Origin: Dendrobium chrysotoxum
Taxonomy: Eukaryota; Streptophyta; Magnoliopsida; Asparagales; Orchidaceae
DNA: 64,000 nt
NCBI GenBank assembly: GCA_019925795.1
Contig: CM034307.1
Location: 36,605,201-36,669,200 of the forward strand
Direction of reading: 5' to 3'
Shown: positions 47,770-60,762 of the stretch, piece after piece
Layout of the letters: each line of letters opens with the position of its first letter
Numbering within the stretch: position 1 is the stretch's first letter
The notes under the pieces: generated by a model
What the model was told of the DNA's origin: nothing
The model's input: the letters and a program-made list of their open reading frames with translations, nothing else
The model's database searches: none
Program-made: the position numbers and the translations under genes

Positions 47770-47998
47770 AAATTCTCAGACTTTTAAACATTTTAATTTC
47801 AACTTTAAGATTCAAAACTTTAATTATTTTTAAATTATTTGAATCATTCTAATATTTTTCAATATTTGAATAATAGTTAATTAGTATTATATTAAATATT
47901 TTCAAAAATTAAAAAAAATTATTTTCAAATTACATTTAAGGTCAGAGGATTTCTCAAACATTTAAAAATTATTTTAATAATATTTTAAATTACTTCTA

Positions 47999-48041
<43 letters not shown>

Positions 48042-48045
48042 ATAT
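47720..48045. repeat. Two (TA)n microsatellites
   Basis: Pure TA runs at 47,720-47,767 and about 48,004-48,031, the second continuing into a short TG run. Both lie inside the AT-rich part of the 8.4-kb unit. Confidence 0.95.
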
Positions 48046-51000
48046 CCCTTAAAATCTATTTCAAAAATATATATATTTTAAATTCCTATAGTTTGAGAGA
48101 TCCCATGAAATTTTAAGCATAGATTGAGTATGATTGAATAGGATTTGTGGGGAATGATGATTAATCAATGAATGAATAATTCATTAATTAATCCTTCATT
48201 TAATTAAGCTTTAAATTGATTTGCATGTGTAGGTACACACACCACTTAATCTTAGGGCTCTCTTGGACTTAGGATTGATTGTGTTTATATGTGTGCATAT
48301 CATGCATGTTATGTTAAGGGTTAGAAGAACTTTGATTTGAACCCATTTAAACTTAGTGTCATTAAGGACAATAATTAAGGACTAATTTAGAGAACTTAGA
48401 ATATTTTCAATAATTAGGATACACCTCATTTTGACTTGAAACTTTGAAAACTTAAACTTAGTGACACCCTCAGCTCATAGAAAATTTTTCATTGGATTTT
48501 AAGATCATTAAGCTCCTTAATTAATTTAATTATAATTAACCCTTAAACCTTCTAGAAAATGTAATAAATCAAGTTTAAATCCTAAAATTACAAATAATAT
48601 CTCAAACTGACCAGAATCAAACCCTTAATCAATGAAAAATAAAATACCCTTGATTGGACTTCAAAATTAAGTTTAATTTAAGTTTAATTGAAATTAAATA
48701 TTTAATTAATTTAATTAATTAAAAATAATTAAAAATTCCAAAAAATTTTCAAACACTTGGAGATAACTCCTTAGGTCATTTTTGACCTTTGGAGTTGATT
48801 TCAAGGAGTTTGGAGGTCATTTGGAATCAAACCATAAAAAGGGCTTTAATTAAACTAATTTTGAAAATTCAATAAATACTCAAAACTTCAAAAATGCATA
48901 ACTAATTCAAATAAACTCCAAATTGAGTAAACTCAGAGGCATTCAACTCATAATAAGGTCTAATATTTATTAAAAATGTTAAATTTCTAGAAATCAATCA
49001 AATTTGAAAAAGTCAACTTTTGGTCAAACCTAGTTCAAATTTAAGTCAAAACTTCAAACCTTCTTAATAAAATATAGAAAAATCCAATTTCAGTGTACTT
49101 ACTATCTAACTAATCGTATTAAGGTCTATTATGTTAATAAAATATTAAATTTCAGAAAACATTTTAAATTAAAAGGTCAACTTTTGACCCTTGAATTAAA
49201 TCATTAAAATAATCCAGAAAAATGTTAAAATTCAACAAATCATTTAAAATTCTAGAAAATCTTAGTTCAACATTAAAACCGGCAACTAACCAACCTTAAT
49301 TAAAAATTAATCAATCTTCAAACCTTAATCAAGCTCAAATCATTTAGTCATACCGGGTACCACTAAGTAACCCAGGCCTACGAGGCTATTAAATTAGCCC
49401 TAATGAAGATGAAATAAACTTCACGGCCTCGGTGTACAACAAAGGTGGTGTCCAACAAATAATTGAATCAAATTTAAAATCAAATTCAAATCATTAAGAT
49501 TTAAATTTTAATTAAAATTCCCTTGAAACCTTTCAACCAACTAAAACATCAAATAACTTCAATCAAGTACCATATCTAGGACATATCAAAGCCACACAGC
49601 CTACCTCACACACTTTAGATGGTTTTCTAGGACAACCAACTCTAGTCTTAGGCTAGACCGGTGTTTACTTTTCTGCTACTTGCGTGTGCCGGGTTTTCCG
49701 TGGTTTTCATTGCATGCTGGTTGTTAGATTTAAGTAATTGATATTGATGTGATTGTTTATTTATTTACTGCATTCTATGTTGATTTGATTGTACGTTTGA
49801 CCTACCCTTAGATTAGGAATGATTTATACTAATTCAATCTTATGCAAGTGGCCATGCTCATGCAGGGCATAAATTAAAAGGGGCAAACTTATAATTACTA
49901 AATTGCACAGGTGCTCCAGAAAATTGCTTAAGTCCCCCTTTAAAATTAAAAGAGCATGGCCAAGTGTGGCTGTGATTGAGCATTTTTAAATTTTAAATAT
50001 ATAACTGCTTGGGATGTCAAATATAGACTGCTGATTATTAGGATAACCTTGCAGGTTGTCGAGTCTAGATTTTTTTTATTTTTATTGATGTAAGTTGATT
50101 TAAATTGAGTTATAAATTGTTAAGTGTTTTGAGAATGGGATATTTAATTATCCAATTTAGAATCCAAAGAGGAAGAGACATCCCTTAGGGGAGAGTCTCT
50201 TTCCATTTGGAGATCCAAATTTGGATGATTTTAATTATCTAAAGAGAAAAGATAACCCCCTTTCAAGGGAGAGTTTCTTTTCATTTGGATATCTGGACCC
50301 GACGATCCAAGGAGTTACATAAAGATGAAGAAGTGAAGAACAAGAAGACCCATTCTCAAAGTCACTTGAGTCTTAGGAGTAGAATCCGGGTTGTTGGCAG
50401 TGGTACCCGACCACTTTACTTTTTCTGCAGACCCTGGGTTGTATTATTAAAAGGCACTTGCCTATGGACTTTCAATTTGAATATTTATTTATTTAATTTA
50501 ATTATTTGATTGATTTGATTGATATTGATTGCGATTAAGGACCTGCATGCTTTTAGTAGTTTATTTGTCGATCTTGCATGTCGTATTTGATTTAGCCTGG
50601 AATTTGATCGGAGGCTCGTGAGGGTACGGTCATGAACTATTTCTACTTTAATTAAAATTTAAAAACTTTAAGCTCAGATAGTAACTCTAACGATTTTAAA
50701 AAGTAAGCCCATACTCACTGGGAGTTTTACATGCATACATATTGAAACTTCTCTTCCGTGTTAGACACCTCCCCACATGTAGGTTTTGGCAGACCACCTG
50801 ACCTATTAGGGTGCAGTTCTGTCCAAGGAGATGTTGTGCAATCTCTAGGATAAAACCTATTTTTAAGCCTGATTTTAAAATTACTTCATATTGATTTAAG
50901 CACTTAATCGAGTCAACTAGCATGTATTGCATTAGTAATAAATTAAAAATGAGTCTAATTCTTAATTGCATTTTATTTTAAGCATTTCACCCAACGTAAG

Positions 51001-52050
51001 TTAAGGGGTCAATTAGGAATCTGCTCTAGATGTCGACCCCAACTCCTCAAACTCAATCTTAAATAACGTCCCTAACCACTCTATATTTAAAAGACTTGAC
51101 TCATGATTTTAAAGCGTTTATGTGATTTAGCTGGCTCCCCAATCTAGGCCGGGATAAGTCCAGGACTGTATTGCATTAGCTAGGATCCGGGTCACTGATT
51201 TTCAGTACCCAATTTTAGACTTAGGTTCTGAGGTAGATGTTCAATCCTAAGATCTCAACCTTCCGGGAATCTAATTCCCACTTTCTAATAAAATTGATCA
51301 TTCAAACTAAATATCTCTTTCAATCAAATTCAAGCCCAACACTTAGGATAGGTTGGGATGTTTCTGAAGTAATTCAGAATCTCAAAACACCTTCTACTCT
51401 TCTTCCTTTGACTCTAGAAATAAGTATTCATTTTTGAACCAATCCTGTTGAATGTCTAGTCCCTGAACCTTCTTTGATATCAAGCTTTGAATTCCAAATT
51501 AAAATTCGTATTGCTATTTTAATCGAGAGTTTTCGTAGGAAATTGTCTGGTTTCCAACGATGTAATTAACTACGAGGGCTTACGGTCATAGGAGATTTAA
51601 AAACCCAGACCTGATTTTAAAATCAAGTTTTCAAAACCTTCAATTGATTATCTTTGAGAAATTCAAACCTGACGATCATTATCGTCATATTCAAATTATT
51701 GATAGTGACTGATATTTTCTTTCTTCGGATAGATATATCAATTACAATCATAATTTTGATTATGAAATTAATGATCCATCTATTCAGATTAGCATAGTCA
51801 AATAGTTGATTAAACATCACTTTGATCCTTTGAGATCATATGTTGTTTCTCCTTAAGTTTGATTATGATAATCAGAATAAATTTGAAGATTTGTAATTTG
51901 AACCTATTAGAGAACGATATTTTCACCTTTCGAGGTGATATATTATTCATAATAAGCGTTCGATCTCAAATATTAAAAATTCTAGAAATTAAGCATTTTC
52001 CAAAGAAAATTAAACCTTTTCAAAACTATCTTTTTCAATCAAACAGTAAC

Positions 52051-52514
52051 AGATTATCCTCAGAAAGGATTTAGAGGAAGGACTGATTTTGGTTCAAGAT
52101 AATCTATACAGATTAAAGGATTGAGGACTGTAAGGTTAAGAGCATACAGTGAAAGATCAACTAATAAAGAAGATGACAAAGATGCTAGTAATTATTAGAG
52201 GGAGAATACTACACCACAACTGATGACACCTACTCTAGTCATACCATGTGTGCGCAACTTGCAGTATTTGGAATATCGATAATAGCTAAAAAGTTCTTCT
52301 GGTAAGAAATTTATTTAAATAATTGCATGACATAATATATCAAACATAATTGAATGACTTATGATAGAATAAACTACATGACTGCATAATTTTTTGACAA
52401 GTTTTGATTTTAATTTGATTTGAGTTTTGAATGTATGAATTTGCTTTATATTAATTTTATGTTTGAATCCTTAAGGGAAATGTCAGGGATGATATTTTTT
52501 TAAGGCGAGTAAAT
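52051..52514 (+). pseudogene. Tekay-like gag, 3' part, and 3' untranslated end
   Basis: AGATTATCCTCAGAAAGG continues the gag sequence that stops at 22,249. The same order without interruption is seen at 55,735-56,216 (GGACATATGGTAGCAGATTA). It ends with an AAGGGAAATGTCAGGGATGA-like purine-rich stretch before LTR B. Confidence 0.65.
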
Positions 52515-54687
52515 TGTAATAGCCCATATTTTAACTTAATCAAATAAATTTTTTAGGAGTCATTATAAGTCCAATTCTTAAAGCATCTTTGTCATAACAT
52601 AGGTTTTATAGTAATGTAATTACATTAATTTTTTATCACTGATGCAAATCATCAAGAAATTAATATCTTTCAGCACAAGTGAAAATTTTGTAACCTTCAA
52701 GTGTCTGTTTTGTAAATTGATTTCACTAGAATTTTTTAAATAAAATGGGTTATTTTAGATTTTTTTTTAATTTTTGAAGCTCCAAAATGATTTATATAAA
52801 TTTTATATTGAATATTAATTAAATTATATAATTATATTGATATTATATTATTATTTATTATAAATATCCTAAAGCATTAAAAAAAAACCTTTGCTTAATC
52901 CATTTCACTCATTTTGTTTAATAGAAAGCCTAAGGAGGAAATTAGGAAAATTTGAGAGAAAAAGTGAAGAGAGAGAAAAAAAGAAAATTAGGATTTGAAA
53001 GCTGTAGAGTGATTTTTGTCAATCGACCCTATTAGAAATTTGCTCGTCTCATTATAAGGAACCATTATCCTATTTATGATTTCAATAATTTAGTATTTTT
53101 GGTATTTTTTTAATCATATTTTTATTTTTATTACAAAAAAATGAAGATAATTTTGCATTGATAAAATTTTTTCTACATAGCTTTATATATTATAGAGATT
53201 GAGATTATGAACATTTTGAGTATTTATTTGAGTTTTTTCACCGAGTAATTTTAAAAATGCAGTAATTTTTATAAATTTAAAATTTTATTTTGACATCTAA
53301 AATAATGCTTTAGTTCAGTTAAACTTTAAAATATTGTTATATACGATCTCTGGTAATTTCATTAATTTCTAAAAAAATAAATTTTTACTCAGCAGGGTTT
53401 TCTGTTACCTACCATTTGGATAATTTGACACTTTTTGAATTAAGCCCAATTTTATTTTATTATTGTAATGCATTGAAAATGAATATGGGCATGTGGTTGA
53501 TTAATAATTGGTTGCTATTATTATTATAGTACTATGATAATAATATGTGTATGGAAAAATAAGTTAAGACTGATTATTCACTAACATTGGCTGGAGACTA
53601 ATTGAATTGTACAGGATGGTGGGCCAACATGTTTTCCTTTAAATATTATATTTTGTTGTTATCCTTTACTAATTCACATGATCTACTAATTTAGGAGTTA
53701 TAAGAAGATGATTATTGCACCGAAAGATAAAGGGTGACAACTCTGTTTACTAAGTCAACGATTTACTAATACTGATATAACATTGGAAAAAAACCACTTA
53801 AACTAGGACTTCTTACTTGTTTAGTGTGACATTGAAATACATAGACAATATTTCTAGTACTATATGAATTTATTTTACTGCACAAATTTACTAGTACTGT
53901 ATTATTTTACTGCTCCCTCCACTAATTTTAGTGCTACTGATATAGACGCAGATACTGTTTGACACTACTGATTCACTCTACTAATACTCTATGTACTAAG
54001 CATGTGATATATTGGATAACATGTATATATAATCATAAGATTTTACTATATTGATATGTGTTTAGTAGTTCTTCACTGAAGCTTTAGTTTTACCGCTTTA
54101 TATGATTGATTTACTGCTTGATAGTACTGATACGATGACTACTTTTTTTACAATCATACTGATTTACTGATTTCACCACTATACTATTTTACTAGCTTAT
54201 ACTATTTTACTATTTATAGATTTTACTACTACTGCATGTGAGCTTTACTATTTTTACACTAATTCATGGTTATGTGATTACTACTATTATGATTTGACTG
54301 TTGATATACATATTATTTATTTATCATGTATTGAGTTCAATCATAGGATTTGGTTACTTGTTGGGCTCTTGAGCTCATTATATGTGGTTTACTGATTTCT
54401 AGTCAGAGCAAGAGAGCGTAAGTGTGAGATTGACCAGGATCCTTCAGGTTTAGATTCTTATTATTTTAGTTATTTTTTTATACTCAGGGAATGATAGATA
54501 TGTTATGATTGTATAGATCTTAAGTAGTGTACATAATTTTTGAAAAAGAAATACATATGTATATATATATTAATATTTTGATCGATTATTTTATTTCTGC
54601 TGGTATTTATATAAATAAAAGAATTAAGTTAGCTTTGATTGTGTAAATTAAAAAAAAATTCTTTTAAATTAAATTCTGGGCATCATA
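52515..54687 (+). repeat. LTR B (shared middle LTR) of the Tekay-like tandem
   Basis: Starts TGTAATAGCCCATATT and ends at ...GGGCATCATA (CA changed to TA). It serves as right LTR for the first unit and left LTR for the second. It is directly followed by a recognisable primer-binding site. Confidence 0.75.
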
Positions 54688-54702
54688 TTGGTATCAGAGT
54701 AA
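54688..54702 (+). promoter_or_regulatory. Primer-binding site (tRNA-iMet type)
   Basis: TTGGTATCAGAGTAA sits directly after LTR B. It matches the usual plant TGGTATCAGAGC site complementary to the initiator tRNA-Met 3' end, with one mismatch at the last base. Confidence 0.8.
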
Positions 54703-56216
54703 TGTTGTTGAAAGAATTGATTATTATCAAAGATGTATGAATTGATTGAGAGTTTGGTAGGTTGGTAAGATTAAGGTGTATTATTTTACATATATAATTA
54801 ATTATATGTGTAAGTTATTCAGATCATATAAATTATACTGAAGTGGATAACTACAATGAATTTGCTAGAGCAAGATATACCAAACGAGTAACACAGTGCA
54901 GCTCTAGTGCCATCAGACAATATTATGCACTTGGCCACTATTATAATATAGGTAATGAGGGGTATGTAGAGTAAGTTAGCTAGAAGTAAAGAAGAAGAGG
55001 GAGAAAAGTACTTACAGACATTCCATAAGTTGAAGCCTTCTTTATTTAAAAGATCTATAAGATCTTAGGCTATAAAAAATTGGTTTTTAAGGATAGAGAA
55101 AATTTGACAGCTTGTAGTGTCCAAAGAATAGAAAGGTATCATTGGTTGTGTTCCTCTTTGAAAGAAAGGCTGAGAGATGATGGGTTAGACAATAGAAAGA
55201 GAAATTTCAGGGGAAAACAAATGCTGAGATCACTTGGGATGAATTTATTATTATATTCAAAATGTGATTTATACCTCCTTAATTTAGCCTGATGATAGAT
55301 ATAGGAAGCATTTATCAAGTTGGAGTAGGAACATAAGACATTGATGCAGTACAAGGCTGAGTTTACTACAATGGCTAGATATGCTCCTCACTTGATCCCT
55401 ACTATTGAAGAAAAGTTCTATAAATTTTTGAAGGTATTGAATAGAGAGCTGAGACATCTGTTAGTACCTTTATGGATTCAAGAGATTTTTGAGTTAGTGG
55501 AGTAGGCAAGACTAATAGAGATTGATTTAACAGCACCAACATCCAGATATGAGTAGAGAGGAGACAAGCAGGATAGAAATAGAGAAAATGATAAGAAAAA
55601 TCACTATAGTGATTTGAGAGGATATGGATCGATATCATCTATTGGCAGCTATAATGAGTGTATTCATTATGGTCAATGACATTCGAGTCAATGCTACTTG
55701 TTAACAGAGTAATATTTTTTCTGTGGATAATAAGGACATATGGTAGCAGATTATCCTTAGATGGAATTTAGAGGAAGGACTGATTTTGGTGCAGGATAGT
55801 CCAAACAGACTGAAGGACTGAGGACTGTAGGCTCAAGAGCTTATAGTGAAAGATCAACCAACATAGCAGATGAAAGAGCTGTTAGTGGTAGTCAGAGGGG
55901 GACTGTTGTATCACGACCGACTGCACCTGCTCTAGTAATACAATGTGCGTACAACTTATATTATCTTGAAGACTGATAATAACTAAAAAGTTTAACTCAT
56001 AAGAAATTTATTTAAATGATTACATGATACAATATATCAAATATAATTGAATGATATATGATAAAATAAAATGAATGACTGGATGATTTTTTTATGAGTT
56101 TTGATTTTAATTTGATTTGATATGAGTTTTGATCATACAAATTTGGTTTATATTGATTTTATGTCTAAATCCTTAATGGAAATATCAGGGATGAAATTTA
56201 TTTAAGATGGGTAGAT
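54703..56216 (+). pseudogene. Tekay/Del-like gag, second copy
   Basis: Broken frames read recognisable Tekay-type gag: an FHKLKPSLFKRS-like N-terminal segment (about 55,025-55,060), an RIEKI segment, a KVSLVVFLFE-like segment (about 55,130), QGKTNAEITWDEF at about 55,210-55,250, and APHLIPT/EE-like and RELRH-like segments up to about 55,540. The longest clean frame is only about 70 codons. No protease, RT or integrase follows before LTR C. Confidence 0.65.
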
Positions 56217-58344
56217 TATAATAACCCATATTTTAACTTAATTAAATAATTTTTTAAAAGTCATTATAAGTCTAATTCACAAATAATTTTTGTCATAATT
56301 TATATATTATAATTATTTAAGTACTCTAATTTTTTTAAAATTTTTTCTCACTGATGAAAATTCTTAAAAAATTGATATTTGCTAGTACAAGTGAGGATTT
56401 TGAGACTGTCATATGTCTATTTTACAAATTTATTTCACCAAATTTTTTTAAAAAAGGACTATTTTATGAATAATTTTTTATAATTTTTGAAGCTCCAAAA
56501 AGATTTATAAGAATTATATATATATAGAATATTAATTAAATTATATAACTATATTTATATTATATGATTATTTTATTATAAATATATTAAGGCAAAAAAA
56601 AATCTTTGCTTAATCCATTTTACTCATTTTGTTTAATAGAAAGCCTAAGGAGAAAATTATGGAAATTTGTGAGAAAAAGTGAAGAGAGAGAAAAAGAGAA
56701 TTAGAATTTGGAGGTCATAAAGCAATTTTTGTTAGTCGACCCTATTGGGAAGTTTGCTCGTTTCATTGTAAGGAATCATTATCCTATTTTTGATTTCAGT
56801 AATTTATTATTTAGTATTTTTATGATCAAATTTATATTTTTGTTACCTAAAAATGAGAATAATTTTATATTTGTAAAACTTTCACTGTGTAACTTTTTGT
56901 ATATTATAGAGATTGAGATTATAAATATTTTGAGTATTTATTTAATTTTTTTTGCCAGGTGATTTTGAAAAAGCAGCAATAATTGCTAATTTAATTAATG
57001 CTTCAGAATATTATTATATATGATCTCTAATAATTTGATTAATTTTTAAAAATGTGATTTTTTTTCTCAGTAGGAATTTATGTTGCCTACCATTAAGACA
57101 TTTTGATACTTTTTCAATTAAGCTCAATTATACTTTATTTACTGTAATACATTAAAAATGATTGTGGGTTTATGGTTGATTAATAGTTGGTCGCTATTAT
57201 TAATATAATATTATGATAATAATATGTGCAGGAGAAAAATAAATAAAGACTAGTTATTCACTAATGTTGGCTAGAGACTGATTGACCTGTATAGGAAGGT
57301 GGGTCGACGGATTTTTCTTTAAATACTGTGATTTGGTGTGATCCTTTACTGATTTATGTGATTCATCAATTTGAGAGTTATATGGAGATGATTATTGTGT
57401 CGACGGACAATGAGTGATGACTCTGTTTACTAATACTAATATGACCCTAGAAAAATACCGCTTAAATCAGGATTTTTTACTTGTTTAGTGTGACTATTAA
57501 AATGCATGTTATTGAGAAACTATTCCTATTACTATATGAATTTATTATTACTACATAGATTTACTGTTACTGTATTATTTTAGTGCTCGTACCACTGATT
57601 TTATTGTTACTGATACTAACACTAATATTATTTGATAATACCAGTTCACTCCACTGATATTGAATATACTAAGCATGTGACATATTGGATAGCATGTGTA
57701 CATAGTTATAAGATTTTAATGTATTGATCTAAGTTGATAGTTCTTTACTGAAGCTCTAGTTTTACCACTTTATATGATTAATTTATTGATTGATACTAAT
57801 ATGACAACTACTTTATTGATTCAATAACCATATTGGTTTACTGATTTCACCACTATACTATTTTACTCCTTCCATACTGTACTGTATTTCTATTTATAAA
57901 TTATACTGCTAATGTGTATGAGTTTTACTATTTCTTCACTAATTCATGGTCATGTAATTGATTACTGACATGCATATTAATTCTTTATCGTGCATTGAGT
58001 TTAGCTATAGGATTTGGTTATTCTCTTGAGCTTATTATATATGGTTAAATTATTTAAGGTCAGGGTAAGGGAGCAGAAGTGTGAGATTGACAAAGATTCT
58101 TTAGGTTCAGGTTCTTATTATTTTAGCTATTCTTTGTACTTAAGGTAAGATAAATATGTTATGATTGTATAGATCCTGAGTAATGTACATAATTTTTAGG
58201 AAAGAAATACAGATGTATATATTTATATTTTGATGGATAGTTTTATTTTTTGCTAGTATTTATATAGATAAAGAAATTAGTTAGCTCTGGTGTGTAAAAA
58301 GATAAAAAATAGAATTCTTCCAAATTAGATTTTGAGGCATCACA
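56217..58344 (+). repeat. LTR C of the Tekay-like tandem
   Basis: Starts TATAATAACCCATATT (decayed TGTAATAG) and ends GAGGCATCACA. It is immediately followed by CCCGT and LINE ORF2 sequence in minus orientation. Confidence 0.75.
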
Positions 58345-58349
58345 CCCGT

Positions 58350-58927
58350 AAAGTAAGAACTAGAGCTAGGGGCATTAAGGGAGCAAGAAAGAGCATCCAT
58401 GATAATACTAAAGGGAAGAGGGGATAATGGACATCCTTGTCTCAACTCAGAGGAAAAGTTAAAGAACCCTTTAAGCACCCCGTTAATGCAAATAGAGAAA
58501 TGACATCATTAATACACCTTTTGATCTAATTAATAAATTTGGGTGGAAAACCTTTTTGCTTTATCTTGGCTAATAAAAATTCATGAGAGATAGTATCAAA
58601 AGCTTTATTTATATCAATCTTTGTATAGAAAATTTTTTGATTTGTAACAACATTTAATTCCCCAAAAATTTTAGACGTCAAAATAATGTTATCCATAGAA
58701 ATGCTTTTGTGAATGAATCGAGCTTGACTTTGATGAATAATGAAGGGAATTATGAGCTTTATTCATTGGAGAGAATCTTAGCAATAATTTTGTAGAAGAT
58801 ATTACATATAGAGATTGGATGATATTTAGAGATATTGGTAGCATGAGAGCATTTATGGATCAAGGTATATAATCATGGCTTTAACACCCTTGGGGAGGTG
58901 CTCGGTTTGGAAGAAACTTTTAATAAT
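58350..58927 (-). pseudogene. LINE ORF2, central RT segment
   Basis: Reads reverse-transcriptase motifs on the minus strand: a KAFDTISHEFLL-like Asp-containing motif (about 58,565-58,610, in pieces) and [20 protein letters not shown] at about 58,390-58,450, the GLRQGxPLSP motif of LINE RTs. Stops and shifts are present. It abuts LTR C on the left and a solo LTR on the right. Its C-terminal continuation is at 19,213. Confidence 0.8.
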
Positions 58928-60762
58928 ATTATTTTAATGTCCCATAATTAAATTTGAAAGAATTATCTATTTTATATTCTTAATTAACTAACTAAAGCTT
59001 CTATAAATTATCAAAGTAATGAATCTATATATCCAATAAAAGTAACAAATAATTTTATCCTCAAAATATTATACTATATTCATCTCCCAAAATTAATATA
59101 TAATAGCTATGAGATCAATATAATTATTTCTCTATCACAAACTCCTGATTATAAAAGAAAAAGAAAAAAAAATATAAATAAAAAATTGAAAGAAAACTTA
59201 AGGATCTCTATCAATCTCACTCCAACTGGTTCTAGCCCCTTCCTTCACTTGAATTATAAAAACCCACATAATAAGCATAAAAGTTTAGCTAATAACCAAA
59301 ATTCTATACTGCTTTTCAATGTAAGGCAAAATAATTAAATATATATGTTCAGTTCTAGTAAATATCAATCATCACTTAATATAAGCAATAAAATCTCAAA
59401 ATTCAATGATAAAATTAATATGATCAGTAAAGTCAAAAGAAATCTATTAACTATCAAACTATAAGAAAAATTAATAAAGTGGACTATCACTCAATAAGTC
59501 ATACTAGTATGTTACACTATGTTGTATCAATATATCTATCAATTAGTTTAATGTACTATTTGGCAAATATCATCATAAGTATAATTATGAAAAGTAGGAA
59601 AGGACATGCAACTTTAATGTGGTATTTTCTTTCTTACATCTCTTATTTATCATAGCTATCAATCTTTCAATCTTATCTAATATTAATCATTTATTTTTAC
59701 AAGCGACTTTCAATAATTATTTAAGAGTCGTAATTTGGTTAATCAGTTATAAGCTACAATTAAAATTATACCACCAATATTTAATTTAAAGAAAAAACCC
59801 GTTGGCCCACCCTCCTACATAGGATATTATATTTTAAGAGCTAACCCATACTCATTATAATGTTAACAGTCAGCCTCCTTGCTTACATACAGATGTTATA
59901 TTTTCTATGTCATGTAAGTCAATATCATATATGAAATATAATAATAAAAAGTATAGTAAAATCTATCAAATTTATTTACTTTGCATTTACTTCAAAAAAT
60001 AATAACTTTCAATTTAACAGGTGAAAATTCAATATGCTCAAGTCAAAATACTCATATTGATAACATCTATCACATATCAAAAGTTATGCAGTGAAAGTTT
60101 TATCAATATAAAATTATCCTTATTTTTGGTAATAAAAATATAAATTTGATCAAAAAAACATAAAAAATATTAAATTATTGAAATAAAAAATAAGGTAATT
60201 AATTTCTTGAAGTGAGACAAGCAAATTTTCTAATAGGGTCGACGGACAAAAATCACCCTACGACCTCCAAATCTTGGGTTTCCTTTTCTCTCTCCACACA
60301 TTCTTTCTTATTTTTGTTTTTTTTTTCTCTATTAGCCGAATTAAGGAAATCAAAATACTTATTTAATAAAGCATTAAGTGGAATAAGATATTTTTAATAA
60401 AATATTAATATAATATAAATATAAATATATAATTTAATCAATTTTTTAGTTTAAAATTTATATACATCTTTTTGGGGCATCACAAATTATAGAAAAATAT
60501 ACATAAATTAGTCCATTTTATTTAAAAAATTCTGGTAAAATCAATTTGCAAAATAGGCACCTGATATCCTAAAAATCCTTACTTGTACTGATAAGTGTCA
60601 ATTTCTTAAGGATTTGTACCAGTGCCCAAAAATTATGAAAAAAAATATTATAATTAAAATAAAATAATATTTATCTTATGACAAATCCTATTTTCAAATT
60701 TGACTTCTAATGACTCTTAAAAAAATTATTTGATTGGGTCAAATTTGGGTTATTACAATTAT
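58928..60762 (-). mobile_element. Solo LTR, Tekay-like family, with ATTAT duplication
   Basis: Minus-strand start TGTAATAACCCAAATTTG at 60,757, matching the LTR family at 19,214. The plus-strand left end TGTCCCATAATTAAATTTG matches the complement of the LTR C end. ATTAT at 58,928-58,932 and 60,758-60,762 is the target duplication; removing one copy and five extra bases restores the LINE frame. There is no internal region, so LTR-LTR recombination probably removed it. It is opposite in orientation to the tandem at 19,214-58,344. Confidence 0.75.

Larger units (their letters stand above)
22250..52045 (+). mobile_element. Non-coding TG...CA unit (8.4 kb without the Tat insertion), solo-LTR-like
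   Basis: Begins TGTTGACCTCATTTTT at 22,250 and ends CAATCAAACA at 52,045, with a perfect 5-bp duplication GTAAC on each side (22,245-22,249; 52,046-52,050). Without the Tat-like element at 24,249-45,606 it is about 8.44 kb. I see no gag or pol, no primer-binding site, no polypurine tract and no internal LTR pair. Options are a very long solo LTR, or a LARD-type non-autonomous element whose LTRs I could not separate. A second partial copy, inverted, is at 1-1,901. Confidence 0.65.
45607..52045 (+). other. Right part of the 8.4-kb TG...CA unit, non-coding
   Basis: No frame longer than about 90 codons and no protein motif. The first 1.4 kb (45,607-47,000) has GGTCAAC/TTGAC words like the left part. 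A GC palindrome at 47,064-47,105 follows, then about 2 kb of very AT-rich DNA with TA microsatellites, then mixed sequence to the CA terminus at 52,045. Confidence 0.6.
19214..58344 (+). mobile_element. Tandem Tekay/Del-like element LTR-gag-LTR-gag-LTR (with a 29.8-kb insertion)
   Basis: Three LTRs (19,214-21,160; 52,515-54,687; 56,217-58,344) share two gag-only internal regions of about 1.55 and 1.53 kb. The outer flanks CTCGC (19,209-19,213) and CCCGT (58,345-58,349) differ by two C/T transitions and are probably one decayed target duplication. Collapsing them rejoins the LINE ORF2 frame. Both internal regions lack protease, RT and integrase, so this is a gag-only derivative that became a shared-LTR tandem. 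The first internal region is interrupted by the unit at 22,250-52,045. Confidence 0.75.
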
